A stretch of 64,000 nucleotides of DNA from Burhinus oedicnemus (lineage: Eukaryota > Chordata > Aves > Charadriiformes > Burhinidae): positions 5,033,633 to 5,097,632 of the forward strand of contig VFFE01007669.1 in assembly GCA_008921705.1 (NCBI GenBank), in the 5' to 3' direction. Positions 60,931 to 64,000 of this stretch are shown one piece after another (position 1 is the first letter of the stretch; every line of letters begins with the position of its first letter). Made by a program: the position numbers and the translations under genes. The notes under the pieces were generated by a model. The model did no database searches, was not told where the DNA came from, and worked only from the letters and a program-made list of their open reading frames with translations.

Positions 60931-62990
60931 GCAGGTACACGAGTGTTTTCCGACCAAGCGTGTGTGGGGCCTTCCCTGCTGGCGGGACACTGGTGGGTGG
61001 CTCAGCGAAGAGCCCGGAAAACGGCCAAGGGACTGGTAAAGGAAGCGTCTGAAACAGTACTGGAGGGGCTTGGGGTTACTCCAGCAGTACCTGGCACAGG
61101 TCGTTAGGGGTTGTAAAGAGCTAAAATGGGCGTTTAGACCGACCGTATGCAAAAAAGTTCCTGATCATCTTCTCCCATATGTCTATATTACGGTTCACAG
61201 TTAATTTCTGTGTATCTTAGAAATAGGGACATGAAAGTGTATGACAATGCATAAAGCTGTGAGCATCTTCAAAATTAAGTAAGAGCTACACAGAATTATG
61301 TACCTCTTTTGAAGGGTTTTAATTCAGACCAGTGAGTATTGGGGTTAGTAATCATACATAACAACAGGAGGTAATGGAAGTTCTGTCACTGGCTCTTGAG
61401 AAGTCTGTTGAAAGCAGGAAAGCAATTTTTCTCCTTCTGAATTTCTGGGGAGAAAAAATAAAAATTGAGATGCTGACCCCTGTGAGTTCTGAAATCCTGA
61501 AGAAGCTGGTGACTGGGCTTCTCTTCAGTAAATCAACACTGGCTTCATCACAGCATGCTTTAATAAATCTTGCATTCTTCCCCTTAAAATGTAAGGTATT
61601 TTTATCTAGCTGTTTTAATTTCTTTTAGGCATTATTAATTGATTTGATCCAAATGTACTTGACAAGTCAAAACTAAAAAGTTTGGCACTGTGTACGTTAA
61701 AAATCCATATGGTTTGCAGAAGTCCCCATCATATGAACGTGGAATAGTTTTCCTCTAAAGTGGGAGATCAGATGCCTTGGAGTTCTTACGTGAGTTTGCA
61801 CAAGGCCTGAAATACTTGAAAAAGGTTAAGTGCCAGCCTTGGAGATCACCTGGCAGGGTTTGGGTCTCACTCTGTTACTTGCATGCCTGCGTAGACTGTA
61901 ACTAAGGCGGTCTGGATTTGCTAGCAGAAGGGTACAGGAGCTGTTCCAGTTACAAATTTTACAGTTAGAAAAATTGTTACAAATCCAAATAAAAATTTTA
62001 CATGTTTTTCTAAAACACTACAGGTCTATAATAAATAAGGTAGAGGCTGTTTTATTAGTTTGAGTTCCATATTCATAAGCCAATCCAATACATGAGGTAT
62101 GCAAATGATCAACAACAGACGAAAAGTCAAAAAAACCAAACCTTTGATAGACAGCTGCAAAACAGCTAGTCAGAATTGCTCATGGTAATAGTTCTGGTTG
62201 TGATTTTAGATAGAATTTCGGAACAATCTGAGATTCTTATCATTCTGTGTAAATGTCTCTGTTATTATTAATTGTGGTAAGAAAAGGTCCAGAAAGATGA
62301 CCTGGAGCTATGTGTATACAACATGAGCAACATACATGTTACAACATGTTAGATTGGTGTTCCAGAACTCATGCATTTTTAACTTTTTTTTTGGCAAAGC
62401 ATAGAAAAATTATAATGTAAAATAAAGTAACGTTAATCCCAGTACAGTGAAGCCAAACTCTTGAATTTCGCCCTCCCTGTGATGTCCCTTTGTGATTTTT
62501 CTAGGCAGGGAAGACCTTTTTTGCCCTCAGAATGTGTTACGTAAATGTTGGTTTTATTAATATGATCTCTGGATAATCTGTAAGGTCCCTTCCAACCCAA
62601 ACCATTCTATGACTCTGTGAATACTCAAGATGACCTTGGAACTTTTTGTTTGTTTGTTTGTTTAATTTCCTTTGGAGGGTCTAACTGGCTGGACTTTCCC
62701 CTTTCTCCATACGTTTCCTGACATCTCAGCTGATGGAAAATGCTGTCTCAGGGCAGATGCACCATAAGTAGCAGCGCAGAGGGACATGGCGCACTGAGGC
62801 TAACCCACGCGTGAGTTTGGTTTGAGTGAGCAGCATCCATCTGTGGCTCGAACGCAGGAAGGGTCTTGTGAAAAAGTAAACTAAGGACTTCTCAGATTGT
62901 GTTCTGCAGGCACAGGGAGGTCCCAAAAGTTGCGCAGGCGACGCTGATCCCTTTGTTTCCTTATTTAACCTAGCAGGGCGCTGGACTTTG
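60931..62990. other. Intergenic spacer between two CpG islands
   Basis: AT-rich spacer with a short CR1 tail (62564-62620) and a GTTT run (62648-62665). No gene is recognised. Confidence 0.6.
62564..62620 (+). mobile_element. CR1 LINE 3' terminal fragment
   Basis: gtaaggtcccttccaaccca followed by attctatg-actctgtg is the CR1 3' terminus. Only about 57 bp remain recognisable. Confidence 0.75.
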
Positions 62991-63700
62991 CCGTTCCAAT
63001 AGCCCTCTCTTAAGCCAGCGCTTGCGGATACCTCGCGTCCCGCGCCCCGCCGGGGCCGCGGCTTGGGCCTGCCGGCAGCTGGGCCCTGCCCGCCGCCCTG
63101 CCCCGCCGCCCCGGGAGCCCCGCGGGCCCCCCCTCAGAGCCCTCCGCCGCCACCTCTCCGCCCCGGCGGGCTGGGGCACGGCCCCGGCAGCGCCACCCTA
63201 CCGCTGTACTCCGGCGGCGGCTGCCGGCACGGGCGGGCGGGCCGGCACTGCGGTCCGGGACCCTTTCCGCAGCGGAGCGAGGCGGTTCCGGGGGGCCGGG
63301 CCCGGAGCTTCCTCCCGCCAAGCACGGCAGTCCCCTCTTCCTCCCAGAGCGTAGGTGCTTAATGCAGCCGCCGTTGGGCTAAACGTGGCCGAGGGAGCGC
63401 CGGGCAGTGGCGGGAACCGAGCCTAACGCTGCGGTTTGCCCCCTGCCTGCGGCTGGAGGGCAGCGGGACCCTGGCCGCCTGCTCCTCTCCCTGCCCGCCG
63501 CCGCCTTGAGGCCTGTGCGGCGGCTCAGCCCCTTCCCCCGCTCCTGCTGAAGCGCTTCTGGGTCAAAATCTCCCCGCAGGAAAGGAGGAGGCGACCGGCA
63601 GGTGGGAGCAGGCGGGCTTTCCGCGGGTGAGCCGGCGGTGCGGGGCAAAGGCAGGAGAGGAGGTAGGCCGCTGCTGGTACCCGCGTGAGTGGATGTTGTA
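62990..63700 (+). promoter_or_regulatory. CpG island, probable promoter of the next gene to the right
   Basis: A second dense CpG island about 2.5 kb from the PPIG island. A good plus-strand donor (TTCCGCGG|gtgagc, about 63621/63622) could end a non-coding first exon. In human, FASTKD1 lies head to head with PPIG, so a plus-strand FASTKD1 start is expected here, but no coding sequence is visible to confirm this. Confidence 0.45.
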
Positions 63701-64000
63701 CTGCCCACGGCACGGCTGAGGAAGACTGAGGTGACTCTGGCAGGCAGGTGAAAAACACTCTATACTACACAAGCAGCTCTCTTAACACTTAGTTACTTAA
63801 GTCTTTAATAATTTTTATACCTGGGGAGTGGCGGGTGTCTACGTTTTCTGCTTTCTAGAAGACTTCCTGGCTCACTTACTGTGTTTCAACTGATAGGAAA
63901 TGATTTTAAAGACTTTCTTGTCCTTTTAGTGTGTATTTTTCATGGTAAGTAGAACACTTTAGAAATAGTTCTTTAACTAGATACAAATTTACTATTTTAA
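63701..64000. other. AT-rich end of window
   Basis: No feature recognised. If the CpG island drives a plus-strand gene, this would be its first intron. Confidence 0.5.

Noticed and set aside
59976..61052. A 358-codon open frame on the plus strand, and a 346-codon frame on the minus strand, over the PPIG CpG island
   Set aside because: Both follow from the very high GC content, have Pro/Arg/Ala/Gly-biased composition and match no domain.
1..64000. tRNA, rRNA, snoRNA genes and CRISPR arrays
   Set aside because: I looked for characteristic box motifs and spaced repeats and found none that I could support.

Overview
This window looks like nuclear DNA from a bird, most likely a neoavian (non-galliform) species. 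The evidence is several CR1 (chicken repeat 1) LINE copies, a solo ERV LTR of a type I know as common in neoavian genomes, short GT-AG introns, and CpG-island promoters. The gene order KLHL23 - PHOSPHO2 - CFAP210 - PPIG matches the block on human 2q31. The species is inference; the genes are read directly from spliced, in-phase exons.

Layout. (1) 774-1986, minus: first coding exon of KLHL23 with its CpG island at 1980-2420; the remaining exons lie off the left edge. (2) 5.7-8.1 kb, minus: PHOSPHO2, with its whole coding sequence in one exon. (3) 8171-14948, plus: CFAP210 in nine exons (544 aa), head to head with PHOSPHO2. The shared CpG island carries an RFX X-box just upstream of the CFAP210 ATG. 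(4) 16.4-21.4 kb, plus: a second, partial tandem copy of CFAP210. It lacks exons 1-4 and the tail of exon 9. Instead it has its own CpG island, a leader intron and a new coding first exon that splices in phase onto duplicated exon 5, giving an open 283-aa reading frame. (5) 21.4-31.8 kb: gene-poor, with an old CR1 fragment and a possible relic of CFAP210 exon 8. (6) 31960-50289, minus: all 12 coding exons of PPIG (753 aa), with its CpG-island/YY1 promoter near 60.5 kb. PPIG introns contain a solo ERV LTR (46.4-47.0 kb), a 1.8-kb broken CR1 and a smaller CR1 tail. (7) 63.0-63.7 kb: another CpG island, probably the promoter of the next gene (FASTKD1 by human synteny), but no coding exon is visible.

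The main discovery candidate is the CFAP210-like chimeric gene at 17.2-21.35 kb. Every junction keeps frame and the reading frame is intact. Identity to the parent is mosaic: exon 5 and the ends of exon 8 with their introns are nearly identical, while exons 6, 7 and the core of exon 8 are strongly diverged. That pattern suggests repeated gene conversion between a ciliary microtubule-inner-protein gene and a shortened neighbour driven by a different promoter.
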